NCBI RefSeq assembly: GCF_901933205.1
Contig: NC_044573.1
Coordinates: 63,541,993-63,605,992, forward strand
Direction of reading: 5' to 3'
DNA from: Camarhynchus parvulus
Lineage: Eukaryota; Chordata; Aves; Passeriformes; Thraupidae
DNA length: 64,000 nucleotides
Position 1 is the stretch's first letter. Every line of letters starts with the position of its first letter. Below the pieces are notes generated by a model, which saw only the letters and a list, made by a program, of their open reading frames with translations, made no database searches and was not told the DNA's origin. Shown piece after piece: positions 1 to 16,460 of the stretch. The translations under genes were made by a program, and so were the position numbers.

Positions 1-3365
<3,365 letters not shown>

Positions 3366-4372
3366 ATGAAGATTAATTTATACTTTGTTTCATTCCTTAT
3401 GTTTCCAGGACTAGGGCACATGATTTGGTTTTTAAATTCCTAAGTTAAATTTTTTAATCAAGTGTTTTGCAGTCTGTTTTCTTTAACAGTAAATTTTTAT
3501 GAATATACCAAATTAATTATGATAAAACCTTAATCCTCTAATTCAGATTAATACCTTCTAAGAAGTGAAATAGGGTATCTTCCCAGATTCTGTTAGGCTG
3601 CAGTGTCATTTTGGCCAAAAAAAAGCAGAAGGTCTGCATGTTACTTGTTTCCTGTTATGCTTTTAATTTGACTGCAAAATTCTTCTCTCCTCTGTGAGGA
3701 GATGTATGCTTTAAGCTGTAATATTTTGCCATGTTGCAAAAAGCCATATTGAATTAAGTATAAAAAGCTTTTTCTTTTTCTTCTTTTTTTTTAATGTTCT
3801 ATGTTAGTTTGTTTTGTGTGTCATCCAGGACAAATCTTGTGACTGTGACAGCCTCTTCTTATGCGGGTCAATCATTACTTGCTGGAGTATCTGATGTATT
3901 TCACTGTCAATGAAGTCGACGTAGGGGTATTTTCATCTCATGCAGACACAACTCTGAAACTGCAGTATAAGTTGAAGTCAGATTAAACTAGTTTCTATGG
4001 ATTTAGCACATTAGTTAGCAGACCTTAGTTTTTCAGGTTTTGATTAGAATATTGTAATAGAATAAATTGTTTCCTCCCTTTTCTAGGTGGTGTTATTCTT
4101 ATGTCTTTAGTCAAGCTACTATGGAGTAAAATAAGGTAATCATTTCATATTAAGAAAGGGACTGTTAACCTTCTTTATATATTTAGTCCAGTAGCTTTTA
4201 TTTGGTTGGTTGGCAAAAAAAATCCACTCAACGACATCTTCCTGGAAGTTCAGAATTATATCAGATACAGTCTGTTTGTCTTTCTGTTACTTTTGCAGAG
4301 ATTTAGGCCGGTCCAGACTTGCCACCAGGCTTGGTGGTTAATTGTCACAAAGCAATTTGATGTATCTGTATG

Positions 4373-4378
4373 AATAAA
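4373..4378 (+). promoter_or_regulatory. Candidate proximal poly(A) signal
   Basis: An AATAAA hexamer is followed within about 10 bases by a GT-rich stretch (GATGGGTGTTC). Use here would give a 3' UTR of about 1 kb. This call rests on motif and spacing only. Confidence 0.3.
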
Positions 4379-6749
4379 GATGGGTGTTCAGATGCCTTGA
4401 AGAAAATCTGCCTCCTCAAAAGAAGTCATTCAGAGAGGAGATTATCCTGCATTGAACTAAAACTTTCTGACAACACTGCCTTGTCTTAAGTAACAGAAAT
4501 GCATTGGGCTTAAAAAATATTCCTTCGAGTAGAGGCCTGGCTTATTAAGAAAGGTAACAGCTTTGCCAAAAATGTTTTGCTTTGTAGCATCACCTAAGGG
4601 AAAAAGAAATGAGGCACAATTAATTCCTGTTTCTACTTGGTTTTAAGTGGTTTACATGATTTTTAAATCTACCTGTTTTCATTTAGTGATGGGATGACTT
4701 CCATACATTTCAAGTAGGAAACACCTGGCTTCCCATTCTGAGAAAGAACATTATTTGATTGGACTGCAGTGGAACAAACCTGGTTCTGAACAGTAACGTT
4801 CTTGAATGGTATTTAGTAAGGTAGCTCACATGTCCAGCATTGCTAATCACAGCTGAGGGAACACATTTGTTTAAGCTTTAGAGTGCATTTTTTCTATGCT
4901 GATAGAGGTCTGCAGTGGAGGTTTTCTTAGGGAGAAGCCAAAAATAACTAATTACACTTTTATATATAGCAGCTAGAGCTTTCCCTCCTCAAGTCTGTAA
5001 GAACAGCACTGGCTGTTGCCTCCCCTGCTGACGGAGGAGATGGCACGTGCCACACAAGCTGCCAAAGACACTGGTGTAGGGAACAAGGCAAGGATCCACT
5101 GATGCTCCAGCACAGGCTTGGCAGAGCTGGCCATTCCTGCATGGGAGTTATTGGGGCACCTTGGTGAGCCTGGGCCACCCAGCACTGGGAGAACGGATAG
5201 AAATGGATGTGCACTTAAAGCCTGCTCACACAGAGCCAGGCACAGCGGCTCAAAGCTTTGTGCTCCACTGTTTTTTAAATTTTTATTTTCTTTTTTAAAG
5301 CATGTATTCCCTCATGGCACAGCAGGTTTCTGAACCCAGCTGAGCAAGGATGAGGTCTTGACTCTCTCCTCTGTTGAAAATCAGAAATTCTGCTGCTTTT
5401 GATTCTTCAGAATTTGTACCACTGGAGGACTATACTTCATTGTATTTCTTTATAAATAGTATTTATAAGGGAGATTTTTTCCATCCCTTGAATCACCATA
5501 GCTGTGGAATAAAACCAAAATATTTCATCTCTTTTTAACATGTAACAATCATTATTTTTTTCTTAGTTATGCTTACTGGGTCACCTGCTGCTACTGCCCC
5601 TCACATGTATGTGCTGCTTTAGACCTCAGTTAAATAACTACAAAAGCTCAGACAGAAACAGTCTTTAAGAAGTGTGTTTTCTAAGCAACTTTCTACATGG
5701 TTTTCTTAACCAAGGTTTGCTTCCCCCAGCTGCCTGTGGTGATGTTGCTGGTACTTAGTGAGCTGAAGGGAAGAGCAGAGAACCAGACAGGTCTTCTCCA
5801 CGTTTCAAAAGCAGGCTCCAGTCACACAGCTCTATGTGCGTTGGGTCTCATGTACTTAAATATAAGCATCATGGTTGTTTCCTTGTAAAACAGACATTTC
5901 ATAGCGTGGAATTTTCCTTAGCGTGGGAGTTAGGATGATCTGAAAGAGCACAAATTTGATGTGGTATTGGTATTCAGGTTGTATGTACAAACTGCACTAT
6001 ACTGTACTTTTTGTAAAGTAATGTAAGTAGACGAGAAGATTGTACAACGTGTAGATCTGCCAGCTGTAAGAAAAAACCTTTTCATAAACTGAGAATATAT
6101 CAATTTTTCTTTTTTTTTTTTAATAACCCCAAAACACCAAAGCTAGAGCAATCATTTTTGAACAGTCCATACTCACCACTGCTTGTTAGATCAGTAAGGT
6201 AACATGCATTTTAATTCCCATTCACTTAACTCACTTCATGGAAGTGGCTAGTGATGGTGACTTTGTGTTCCCAGTCATTCGTAAGAGCAAAAGAAATTGC
6301 TCATTGTTGTGGGGCGGGGGGGGGGTTATGGCAGGGTGGAGAAGACAGTGACATGGACACATTATCTTCACATAAACACACTGCCCACACTTCTTCCACT
6401 TCTCTGTAGCATAATAATGCATTTAAATCTACATATGTTGGGTCCCAAGAGGTAGATCCCTTTAAATGGCACCAACATTGTTTCACAGGGAAAAAAAAAA
6501 ATTTGATTGTTTGTGAGATAAATATTGCATATGTGTTGGTTATACACAGATTTTTGCAATGCCCAATAGCTCACTGTTTCTATGGTAACTTCATACATAT
6601 CCATTTCTATCATGTATTTAAATTGGTTTTGATTTGTACATATTCCATTTAGTCTTTTCATCTTTATATAAACTGAAATTATGGAATACATAATAGATCA
6701 AGATGCTTAATTTTTAAGAACTTATATTTGTAAAAATTTCTCTATTGTG

Positions 6750-6755
6750 AATAAA
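6750..6755 (+). terminator. Candidate main poly(A) signal of MAN1A1
   Basis: The AATAAA sits in GTGAATAAAGTC. A cleavage zone at about 6768-6780 would follow, then a run of nine Ts and a GTGTGTTG-like downstream element. This is the most complete poly(A) site arrangement after the stop codon. A further AATAAA at 6961-6966 could be an alternative distal site. Confidence 0.5.
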
Positions 6756-6775
6756 GTCTTTTAATATATCTGTTC

Positions 6776-7973
6776 AACTGGTTATAGTTTTTTTTTCGTG
6801 TGTTGCAGAAGTAACTACAGGAATCTGCTGCATGTTCTGGTTTAGCTGCTGTACTCAAAAATTTTTGTCAGTACTCTGTGTACTTGTTAAGATGCTGTTC
6901 TTAATTAATGTCAGCATATAGAATTTCTACCAATGAAATAGGTTTCTAGGATTTTTTGTCAATAAAATTCAGCATACCAAATGTACTTTGGGAGAAAATG
7001 AGCCTGCTAATGAAAAGAGGGAAGCTGGGAAGTGGGAGGTGGCAGGCAATAAGCACAGTGAAGGTCAGTCACTGCAATTCATGCTCTGCACAACACAAGT
7101 GGGCAAAGCTAAATGCCATTTAGGAGCAAACAGCGCAGTGGAGATGACAAGGCTGTCACAGTGCCCAGTGTTACATGACCATGTAATGAAATCCTGTCGT
7201 TAGCCCATGCTCCAGAGGAGAGGGAAACAGTTGTCATAGGAACTGTAACTATATTTTGTTTCAGAAGGACATTAAGATTTCCAATCTAAATATTGAAATA
7301 ACAGCTACACCTCCTGGATAACCTTGTTTTCTCTGTTTAGTAGGAAGCCTCCTCCCAAAGTGATACTGAAATAGACTGCTGTGGTTTTACAGAACAGTCT
7401 CAGTAGTATCAATTCCTATCAAAAGACTTACTCATTAGACCTGCTTAAATCATTTTTGAGGGCAGCTCTGAGATTTTTTTGCAGCAGTTTCAGCTACACA
7501 GTGAAGTCCTTGGGGCAGTCAGGAGACAGTGTCCTCCTGCAGCTGGCCCCAGGACTAGACAAACTGCTACTCAACAAGGCAAACATGAACTAATGCAAAC
7601 CTTCCTGCAGACTGGGATTCAGAAGAGATGTAAATGCAAGCCTGGGTTAGAATTTCAACAAATTCACTGTCTTTAATTGCATGCTTGGTGTGGTTTGTTT
7701 TCTGCAAGGGGAAAGGGAACTAGGGCTGACTTGACAATTAGTCAAGACCAACAGGATTTGCCCCATTTGCATTGCCCTATGGCCTTGCTCTATCACAAGA
7801 CGAACTCAGCGCTCACACAGCAGCATCTGCTATGGAAACAGCCCTTCATCTGATCCGCCTTAATCTTGGGATTGGTCTGTCCTAGTTGAGCTCAAATGCA
7901 GGAGGAGAGATTACACATTGAAAAGCAAACTGCCAAATCCAGGAAATGGTCACTGAGATTCAAGAGTTCCGCT
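6776..7973. other. Intergenic sequence after MAN1A1
   Basis: Apart from the AATAAA at 6961-6966, I see no gene, recognised repeat or RNA. Short open frames here (up to about 70 codons) have no family signature. Confidence 0.6.
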
Positions 7974-7980
7974 CTGAATA

Positions 7981-8364
7981 TGTGGAATTTGCAGGCAACC
8001 CCAACAAGGGAAGAGATGAGAATCTTGACTCCATGTTTCAGAAGGCTGATTTATTATTTTATGATATTATATTATAAATTATATACGAAAACTATACTAA
8101 AGAAAGAGAAAGGAGACATCAGAAGGCTAGAAAGGAAAGGAATGGAATGAATAATAAAATCTTGTGACTGACCAGAAAGTCCGACACAGCTGGAGCTGTG
8201 ATTGGTCATCAAGTAAAAACAACCACATGAGACCTATCAAAGATGCACCTGCCACATTCCACAGCAGCAGATAATCACTGTTTACATTTCGTTTCCGAGG
8301 CCTCTCAGCTTCTCAGGAGAAAAAATCCTAGTGAAAGGATTTTTCAGAAAATGTGTCTGTGACA
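7981..8364 (-). mobile_element. Solo LTR of an endogenous retrovirus, 384 bp, minus strand
   Basis: Read on the minus strand this begins TGTCACAGACAC and ends CCACA, the canonical TG...CA termini. It carries an AATAAA poly(A) signal (plus-strand TTTATT near 8050), just before a conserved CAGCCTTCTGAAACATGGAG block. It is a diverged copy of the LTR at 41759-42142 and has the same length. The flanks share the direct repeat CTGAATA (7974-7980 and 8365-8371), a target-site duplication of 6-7 bp. No internal retroviral sequence is adjacent, so this is a solo LTR left by recombination. The family occurs in passerine genomes. The 6-bp-class duplication points to class II (ERVK-like), which is an inference. 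Confidence 0.9.
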
Positions 8365-8371
8365 CTGAATA

Positions 8372-11300
8372 CTGCAACAAGAGGTAAACCACAGGGGTTT
8401 GCTCTCTCCTGGTTTATGCATTCATGCATGCACAGAGTGGTGGATGGAACAAGTCCCACATCTGCAGAAGCCAGCTAGAGCCCAGCAGGCTGCTAGCACT
8501 CAGCATTATTCCAAAGCCAGCACTTTGACCCTCATGTCTCAGGCACCTGCTCCTCTGTCTGCACCAGCTCTCACTCACTCTGTAAACTCACCATAATAAA
8601 CCCTCCCACTGGAAGCCCCTCTTAAACTTTCACGCGCTCTCCAAACTCTGCGCACACTTTGTGGCCAAGTTGTGGAAGGTTATTTGCCTTTTACCATTCT
8701 CACGCTGACATTTTACAGGACCTCTCTCATTATTAATATTTTATGTCTTCATTCCAGTTGTGTGTTGCTTTCACATCATCAATCAAAGTAGCTCAGAGCT
8801 ATCATTAGTCTTGAGCACCTCAAGTTAATAAAAGTTATTAAAACAAAAAAGTTAATTAAAGAAAAAAAGCCAATTGGCAGTGCGGTTTTAATGTACTGTA
8901 ACAATCTTGTCCAGGAAAAATACTATTGTCCACATCCTACTTTAATCCCAAACCTGAACATTTCTCACTAAAAAAGTGAGAGAACATGCAGACTCTATTT
9001 GTGTTTTAATAGTAAGATATATTTACAGATCCAAGCAAACCTTACAACCATCCACTTCTGCCATAGGATTTGATAGACTGCAATATAGTTCTCAGCATCT
9101 AATTCTCACTTCTTTCTGTTCCAAAGCAAAAAACAAGGAAGCAACAGTGTAACACCAAAGTATATGAACATTTTTTAATTGGCTGGTCATGGCTGAAACC
9201 TGCTTGGGCAATCTTCTGTCTTTATATCCATAGTGTCACCAGAAATGGGCTAACAGGGAGAAATTTCTTGCATCAATGAACATTTTTCTTTCTAAAAATA
9301 ACTTGTACAGCAAGAGAATCAGCTCCATTTAAGTCAGTGGCAAAATTGTTCATTTAATCAAAAAGTCAATTTGTCACTCAGAGAAAACAGTTCCATAGAA
9401 TTTTACATGGAGACTTGTGGAGGGGATACAGCTTAAGGAACGCTTGAGGGAAAGGCAGCAGACATGCTGTGTTTCTCTTTTCTTTCTTTTATTTTTTAAT
9501 ATCCTACAGATTATCAGTTTCTCACATATGGTCTAGACAATAAACATCATGTATGAATTTATTCTCACTAAGCAAACTCTCCATCTTCTTATCACTCAGA
9601 GCTGTTTTTTCACAGTGAAAACAAATCAGTGGCTTCAGTTCAGCTGTTGCTTGGCTTCTTTAATGAAAGTGTGCATGTCTTAACTTGAATAGCTTCAACA
9701 AAATTTGAAGCTTTCTTTTCTCTATCACTCTAAAATGTTTTAATATATCACATATATCACTCTGTTTCCAGCACTGGCTGCCAAATACGCACAAAGCCAA
9801 ATCTTCGGCTTTCATATTTTGCATACAAAATCCTGCAGCCTCTTTCCACTTCCCAGCAAAAATTTTACAGCCAGATACAGTAGAGAGTTCCCATTTTGTG
9901 GGACTCCATTAATTTTATGAAATATGCTGACAACTAGCGAGCATGACATAAATATTATATGTTAAAATAAAAGTACACTTGTCAAATAAGAGGCCATTCT
10001 GGTGTGCATTATTAATAACAACCATTTCTACTCTGTAGTGCCATAAAGGAAAAGCAAGTTATGTGGACACATTCTCTTCCTGAAAATTTTTACAATATGA
10101 GCTAAGGTAAATCTAAGTCACTGGGCAATTATTCAAACATGAAAAGGGTGTAGGGAGATCAGCGGTGAAAAGAGTAAGGCAAAATGGGTCACTGAAAGCA
10201 TTGGGTTGAAAGGAAGGTGGCAAAGGGACAATGACATAACTACTACATCAGGCAAGATGATCCATGAGAACAGCAAGGTACTTCAGAATGGAGGAGGAGA
10301 GGAATCAGAGATAATGGGTAGGAATCACAAGCTGGGCACTTCAAAAGCATCATCTTCAGACAGGCCAAGAATTGAAAAATGGCACTTCCTTTCAAGGACT
10401 GGAGCTCACAGGGCAGACATGCTACAGAGGGAAACTGTAGTGCGCCTGTTCTGCATCTGCAGGGCCACTGACTTTGAAAATCACACATTGAAATCAGTCA
10501 TTGAAAACATTTACTACAACCAGAAATAAAATAAAATAAAAATTAAAACACATTACTCAAATATTACCCTGCACTGCAAGATGATCTTCTGTCCTTTCAC
10601 AACTCCAAAATTCCCCTCTCTCATCATGGTGTATCTATGCATCTCTGTGCTTCCCCACGGCACAGGAGGCTGCTGGATGGCTGAACACCTGCCTGCCCAT
10701 GGGAAGCAGTGAATTAATTCCTTGTTTTTCTTTGCTTGTGTGTGCAGCTTTTGCTTTCCCTGTCTTTATCTCAACCCATGAGTCTTCTGGCTTTCACTCT
10801 TCCAGTTCTCTCCCCAATGCTCCCGGTGGGGGAATGAGGGAGCGGCTGCCTGGGCTTAAACCACACCACCAGCAAAAGTTGCAATTATTTGTGCATAGCT
10901 TCCCTTTCTTAGGTTATTAACTCTCTGTCCTTAGCTTCTACACTTCACATCCGCTTGAACCCCTCACTGGATTTGTCCTTTCACTTGGAGGGGGGAATCT
11001 AGAGGCATTCTTCAAGTAAATTACCCAGAGATGCACACAGACCTTTAAAGGTTAGGAGAGATGGAGATTTCCCTGAACTCACACAGCTCTCCCCTGCCTA
11101 CCCAGACCTCAAGCATTTGTACAGCTTCCTATATTTGAATTGGCTTTTTTTTAAATCCTGGTGGCAAATCCCAGCCCAGGCTGCAAAGCAGAAGGATTAG
11201 CACATGGGCTCGAGTGATCACTGGGGACTTCAGCAAGTCCTAGGCTGAAGCTGTTTGTAGTGTTTAGCCAAGAGCCCCAAATTGTTGTAAACAGCAGTAT

Positions 11301-14300
11301 TCACAGATCTGCAGCATGATGAGCTGATTAAAAGCCCAGAAGTACCATGTGTGGTAGTACTGAGACAGCAGCATCTTCAGAGTAATTTAGGGGAATGTTA
11401 TAAAGAGGCACAAAGTATTTTTCTGTCTCCAGTTACCAGCCATAATGTGCAAAACAATTCATTAAGAAAGGGCAGCCTGCGCATCATCACCACTCAGAGG
11501 AACCAGAAAGCCCACAAAAATGAAAAGAGAAACATAATCATTATATTAATTACTGATAATGCAAGGTTTAGCAACTCCATTTCCTATTATAATAGCCCAG
11601 CTTCAAAAAGACTGATGCAAACAGTTCTTAGGAAACAAAACACCAGTAGGAATGAGCCAGTCTCCTTGCTTAGCTTTCTTAAGAGCCTTAAAATGCTGAA
11701 AGTGACCAGATTAGGCAAAAACAGACATTTTGTGGGGTTTAATCCATTGACACCAATAAACAAACATTACCCACACTGCAGAACCAATGCATTTTTGCTA
11801 GTACCATAGATTTTTATAAAGCACCTACTTGAACCTTTGAAAGCCAGAGGCCATCTCAGAGCCTATCCAGAACTCCACTCTTGCTCCACCTTCAAAAATA
11901 AAACACACCCCACCCCTGCTGTCCTCCTCCACAGTGGCAGAACAAGGTTCCAAGGTTCTCCAAAAAGTTAGCAATGCAATATCTTTACCTCTTTTCATGC
12001 CTTTTTTTTTCTTTTTATATCCACCTCATCCTTGCCCAAGTCTGTCATTTCAGGCAACATCTAAACCTTGAGAGGGAGCTGCCGCTCAGCCCACACCACA
12101 AAGAGCCCTAACCATCCTTTAACTTGGGGATTTTCACAACATTTTCATGAGTAACAATCCTGGAAGGAAGTTCCCAAGCTCATTTCATTTGTGCTTTCAG
12201 TCCAGCTTATTTGTCCAACAAGGTAGAAGATGATGTACTGCATCTGAGTCTCATAATGCCTACTCCCACAGGCCCTAATCTTTTTATCTTATTACTATAT
12301 AACTTTAAAACCAAAGGATATTTGCTTTTCTTTCAAGATTACTTTCCACTCTGTCCCCAGGAAAGATGTGAAGACTGAAATACACCTGGAACAAATATAT
12401 CAGCCAGAGGAGAAGGAGAGGAGGAAATGCTCTTATTCAAACACAGCAATAGAGCAGCACTGCACCAGAGTCCTATTTTCTGGTGCCTCACCTGGGGAGA
12501 GCAAATCCCTCTACAAACTAGCCAAGAATTAGATCTGTATTTACAGGAGGCAGCGTGTACACCACACACACTAAATGACTCACCCGAGGTTACAGAGCCA
12601 GGCAGTCAAACCCCCTCAGCACAGCTGCCAATTCTCAGCTTCACTCAGCTTTCCAGCTGCTGAACAATAATCTTTTTCCCATCCCCATGTAAGACATGAG
12701 CCAATTTTACTTTTATGAGACTAAATTACCTCTATTCATCTCCTGTCACTGTAAATGAGTTACTAGTGAACTCTCTCATTTCTCAAAATTTTATTCACAA
12801 ATGTCTTTATAATTCCATTTACCTGCACATGAAGAGATACACGCTGTTTATACAAGCATAAATCAGGTGTGATTTACTTTGCATTAAGTTGCTGTTTAAC
12901 TGTTGAAGAAGAGACAAGTATAAGTAGTAAAAGCAAGCAAAAATTTTTTACAAATTAGAAGCAGAGAGACTATGGCTAATATGCCTTAAATGGGAAAAGG
13001 TTTCAGGAGTCAGACTCAAAGAGACAGCACCATGAAGCAGCAAGCACAGCACACATCCCTCAACATGTGGGAGTTGACTTAGGACACCTCCTGCATCCTT
13101 TCTTTGCATTCCCTGTGAGGGCAGGAGGAAAAGTCACACACCATTCAGATTGCTCCATGAGCAGTTGGGTGCAATCAGGAATCTGCAATACAAGAGTGCA
13201 AGAATAACCATAAATAAATTGGTGCAAAGAGTTACTCAAAGGGATACCAGGAGATGCCAGTCTTCGTCTTCCACTATGCACAATGAGACAGGACAGCAGG
13301 CAAATGGTCATGGCCTGACAACACTCCTGGAAAAAAATATTAGATTTCTAACCATAATCCATTTCTAAATGGCAATTTAGTCTGGCCATGTGGGTTTGTA
13401 CTTCTCAAAGGGCTTTCTAACCTCTCAGGTTGATTTCAGACATTTTTTTACCAGAGAAAAAGTACTCCAGTTCCACTAACAATCACACACCATAAAAATA
13501 CAACATTAAGAAAAAGGAGAGGGGATTTATGGCAGCTTTTGATCCCATCAAATGTGGTGGTGGTGGTAAATCAGTTGGGAACACGGAGCTGCTCACTTAA
13601 GAAAAAATAGGAAGCATAGAGTCAGACATCAATAACTCACAGCAGCACTGCTGGCTGCTCTCAGCAAGAGGGGCATCAGGGAGAGGTGGGGAAGCAGCTG
13701 CGCCCCAGCAGGAGCTGCAGTGTTTTGGAGTCAGCAGCAAGGGAAATTAGCAGGTTGTGGTGTGCAAGGTCAGGTCTGTAAGGAAGAAACCTTGAGCAAA
13801 GACTCTTCTTTAAGCCAAAGAGAACAAGGAGCTCCTTAGCATCTATACCTGCAACCAGGTTATTTTTCCCTGGTGGGAATGCCCAAAATGTGCCAGGTCC
13901 TTCTCCTAGCCTGAGGAGACTCCCTCCATTGGCAGTTTATAATTTAACAAAATGAAAATGAAGGCTTAATTACCAAATAAGCATATCTTATGCCTATGAG
14001 GTTTTTCTTGTTTCCCCAGTCTTGTGACCTTTTTCAGGCTGTTTTTGACCTTCTTTGATAACTTGGAAACTATAGTCACATCAGCGTTTCTGTAGCCAAA
14101 AGTTTTTAAAAATCCTTGTAAGAACCGTATAAAGAACATGAATACTTAACAATTTTTTCTCCTTCGCTAAACAGAAATAAGCAAGGCCCTGGGAGTTGTT
14201 TGGCTTTTCTTTAAGTTTTATTTAAGGGCAGGTAAGAGGAGAAGAAAAGGATCTTTTAGTAAAAAGTTAGTCTACTACAGTTCAATGGATTTAGAATTCC

Positions 14301-14700
14301 CAAGTTTTCAATTAAAGCCTGGATCAAAGTAACAATGAATGCTAGTTGGAAAGCCTGCATTCATCTGAAAACTGAGACTAATAAGTCCAGAGCTTTCCAA
14401 ACCCATCACATTCAGCAGCCCCACAAGGGATGGAGAGGAGCAGCACAGACCTGCTCAGCCAGCTGGGCTGTCAAGTGGCTTTTATTTCCCTGTGTGAGAG
14501 AGCAGGAAAGGTGTTGAGCAGACAGATGATGAAAAAATGAGGGGAGGAGGGCAGAACATCAGAGGCAACAAATTCGTAAGAATAATTTAATTTAGAACAT
14601 AAAATTAATCCAACAAAATAGAGGAACAGATGCGAAGGGATTTGAAACTCCATCTTGGATCATATCCCCTTAACTTTACTGTACTCACAATCTGAGTGTG
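8372..14700. other. Gene-poor intergenic stretch
   Basis: No exon, RNA gene or classifiable transposon was recognised. The longest open frame, 152 codons at 11351-11809, is Ser/Asn/Lys-rich, has no domain or signal and looks like chance. A short AAAAT-type simple repeat lies at 10521-10545, and a GGT triplet run lies near 13554-13566. Old, unrecognisable repeats may be present. Confidence 0.5.
10521..10545. repeat. AAAAT-type simple repeat
   Basis: About five tandem copies of an AAATA-type pentamer are followed by A-rich sequence. This is a minor microsatellite with no sign of function. Confidence 0.7.
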
Positions 14701-14875
14701 ATCTTATTTATTCAGAATATTGAAACCATATTAATTAAGCAATAAAATGCTCCAGACGGCTTGTTGTTAGGATTATTTACATACTATGTGTGTTAAAGGG
14801 GAGGGGGGGAAATTAGTATCTCCATCCTGAGAGGTGACTAAAGGCTTGAGGAAACAATTCCAGGCTTTTTATAGC
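14701..14875 (+). repeat. Left arm of a 1.76-kb inverted repeat
   Basis: This 175-bp arm matches the reverse complement of 16288-16460 along its whole length. Shared landmarks in order are ATCTTATTTATTC, CCATATTAATTAAGC, AATAAAATGCTCCAGA, GTGTGTTAAAGGGG, CTCCATCCTGAGAGGTGA, GGAAACAATTCC and GGCTTTTTATAGC. Identity by eye is about three quarters to four fifths, with small indels in the G-rich middle. Similarity stops sharply inward after TTTTTATAGC and fades outward. Possible explanations are terminal inverted repeats of an old DNA transposon, two oppositely inserted copies of one unknown repeat, or a conserved non-coding duplication. Confidence 0.85.
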
Positions 14876-16287
14876 ATGAAGGATTCCTCTTTGCTGTTGG
14901 AGCACTTGCCACAGTCAGTTTTTCAAAGGACTCTGCTAATTAAGATATGTACTCATACAAGCAAATATTTGCCTGTCTCAGTGCTACTGTTATCTCCCCT
15001 GTGAAGCTGAGAAAACCAAGGCAAACAGAGGAATAAGGAGATCTGAAACTTCCCCTCTCTGACCCTGCTAAGGAGACTAAGCCAGGCATCTGCACTAACC
15101 ACAAGGTGATTAGTACAGAGAGGACAAACAGATACAAATCTAGATGAGCCTTCTGGGGAACATGCCAAGGAGCATGTTGCCTTCCCAAGCAGAAGATGTG
15201 CCACTCTTCACACTGCCATACAACTGATGTGCCATACAATTCATCTGTGCAGGACACAGATGAATTTTGTCTATACGAGCAAACTTGACAAACAGAAATT
15301 TAGAGCAGGAAAGAGAGGAGGGAGTTCATCAACAGGTACTTGCCTGGATACTTGGGGTAACAGAGGCAATATGAAAGTCATTTATTTTCTCCACATAAAA
15401 AGAGCTCAATGTACAACCCTTGCACTGCCTTCAAGTTCAGCAGAGATGGTTCCACAATCTCTTCCAGAAGGAAAGAAATAAACTCTGCTTGTGTTGAAGC
15501 TAGATTCACATTTAAGAGACACCACAGATCTCCCAAGCAGCTAACAAACACGGGTCAGGCCTCATACCTGTGTAATTTACTGAGACAACTGCATCTGTTC
15601 TCCAGCTGCCTTCAATGCTTCCTAATTGTTTTCCCTGGGAGAAGGATGAACCATTACCACCTGAGCTTTTCTCCATAGTTTTAGGCTTCCTAATCCTATG
15701 TACCAGCCAGTCCCTGTGGAGCAGTGAGGAACTGATGCCTGAGTACAGCTGAGAGAGGAAGGTGGAACCTAAAGTCTCTCATGGCCTGGGTTCAGTGTCC
15801 ATGACCAGCAGTAGCAGAATGATGCTTGAGAGGCCAGAAGACAGATAAAAGCAGTTTGTATGAGGAAGTCTCAGTCCTGCTGGGAGCCCTACATGTATAT
15901 TATGGTAGTTAATAGCATAGACCTCATCCCTGCTGTGGACAAACAGTTATTTTCTGTGTTGTAAAGTTTATACACATCTTTTCTCTTGCAAGAGAATGCT
16001 ATTTTATCAATTTCCCTTCAGACACTACTTGGAGGAAGGAGACTTCATTGGTAAGAAATAAAAATTTAACCACCAGGGTGACAATATGGTACGGTGCAGC
16101 AGTTACTCTGTCTGACATTGGATATAGCTGCTCAGAAGGATCTTCCTCCCCTGAATCACTTTCAAGGAGGTTGTTTTTCTCCCACAACCAAAATATTTAT
16201 ATTGAAATCTGTATTCTACCTTGCCCTCAAATAAGCATCTTTTCTGTATGTACAGTCACAGGGAGAATATATAGGCTCTATATTAAA
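14876..16287. other. Spacer between the two inverted arms
   Basis: These 1.4 kb are non-repetitive as far as I can see. Open frames up to 105 codons exist on both strands, but none resembles a transposase or any other recognised protein. If the arms are transposon termini, this would be the decayed or non-autonomous interior. Confidence 0.5.
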
Positions 16288-16460
16288 GGCTATAAAAAGC
16301 CAGGAATTGTTTCCTCTAGTGTTGTCACCTCTCAGGATGGAGCCACTAATTCCTCCTCCTCCCCCTTTAACACACACAATATATAAATAATCTTAACAAG
16401 TTATCTGGAGCATTTTATTGCTTAATTAATATGGTTGCAATATGATGAATAAATAAGATA
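16288..16460 (-). repeat. Right arm of the 1.76-kb inverted repeat
   Basis: This is the reverse-complement partner of 14701-14875. It runs from GGCTATAAAAAGCC at the inner edge to GAATAAATAAGAT at the outer edge. The longest uninterrupted match with the left arm is the block around CATATTAATTAAGCAATAAA (plus strand here TTTATTGCTTAATTAATATG), continuing into GCTCCAGA. Weak similarity may extend slightly further outward (GTAC-AGCAACTTGA against GTACTCACAATCTGA), but it is not convincing. Confidence 0.85.

Larger units (their letters stand above)
3366..6775 (+). other. MAN1A1: Probable 3' UTR of MAN1A1
   Basis: The stop codon lies in the last exon, so the transcript continues from 3366. The sequence is AT-rich with U-rich tracts. 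It contains a more GC-rich block at about 4975-5270 that could be an old insertion, and a G run at 6311-6325. Several AATAAA signals occur. The best placed is at 6750-6755, followed by a T-rich then GTGTG-type downstream element around 6788-6805, giving a 3.4-kb UTR. The end point is inferred, not proven, and shorter isoforms are likely. No miRNA or coding function is claimed inside it. Confidence 0.5.

Noticed and set aside
11351..11809. 152-codon open frame on the plus strand
   Set aside because: Ser/Asn/Lys-rich composition typical of chance frames in AT-rich DNA; no domain, signal peptide or repeat protein resemblance.
16070..16083. CTCF-like core CCACCAGGGTGACA
   Set aside because: It departs from the consensus at the GGC positions; one weak match is expected by chance.
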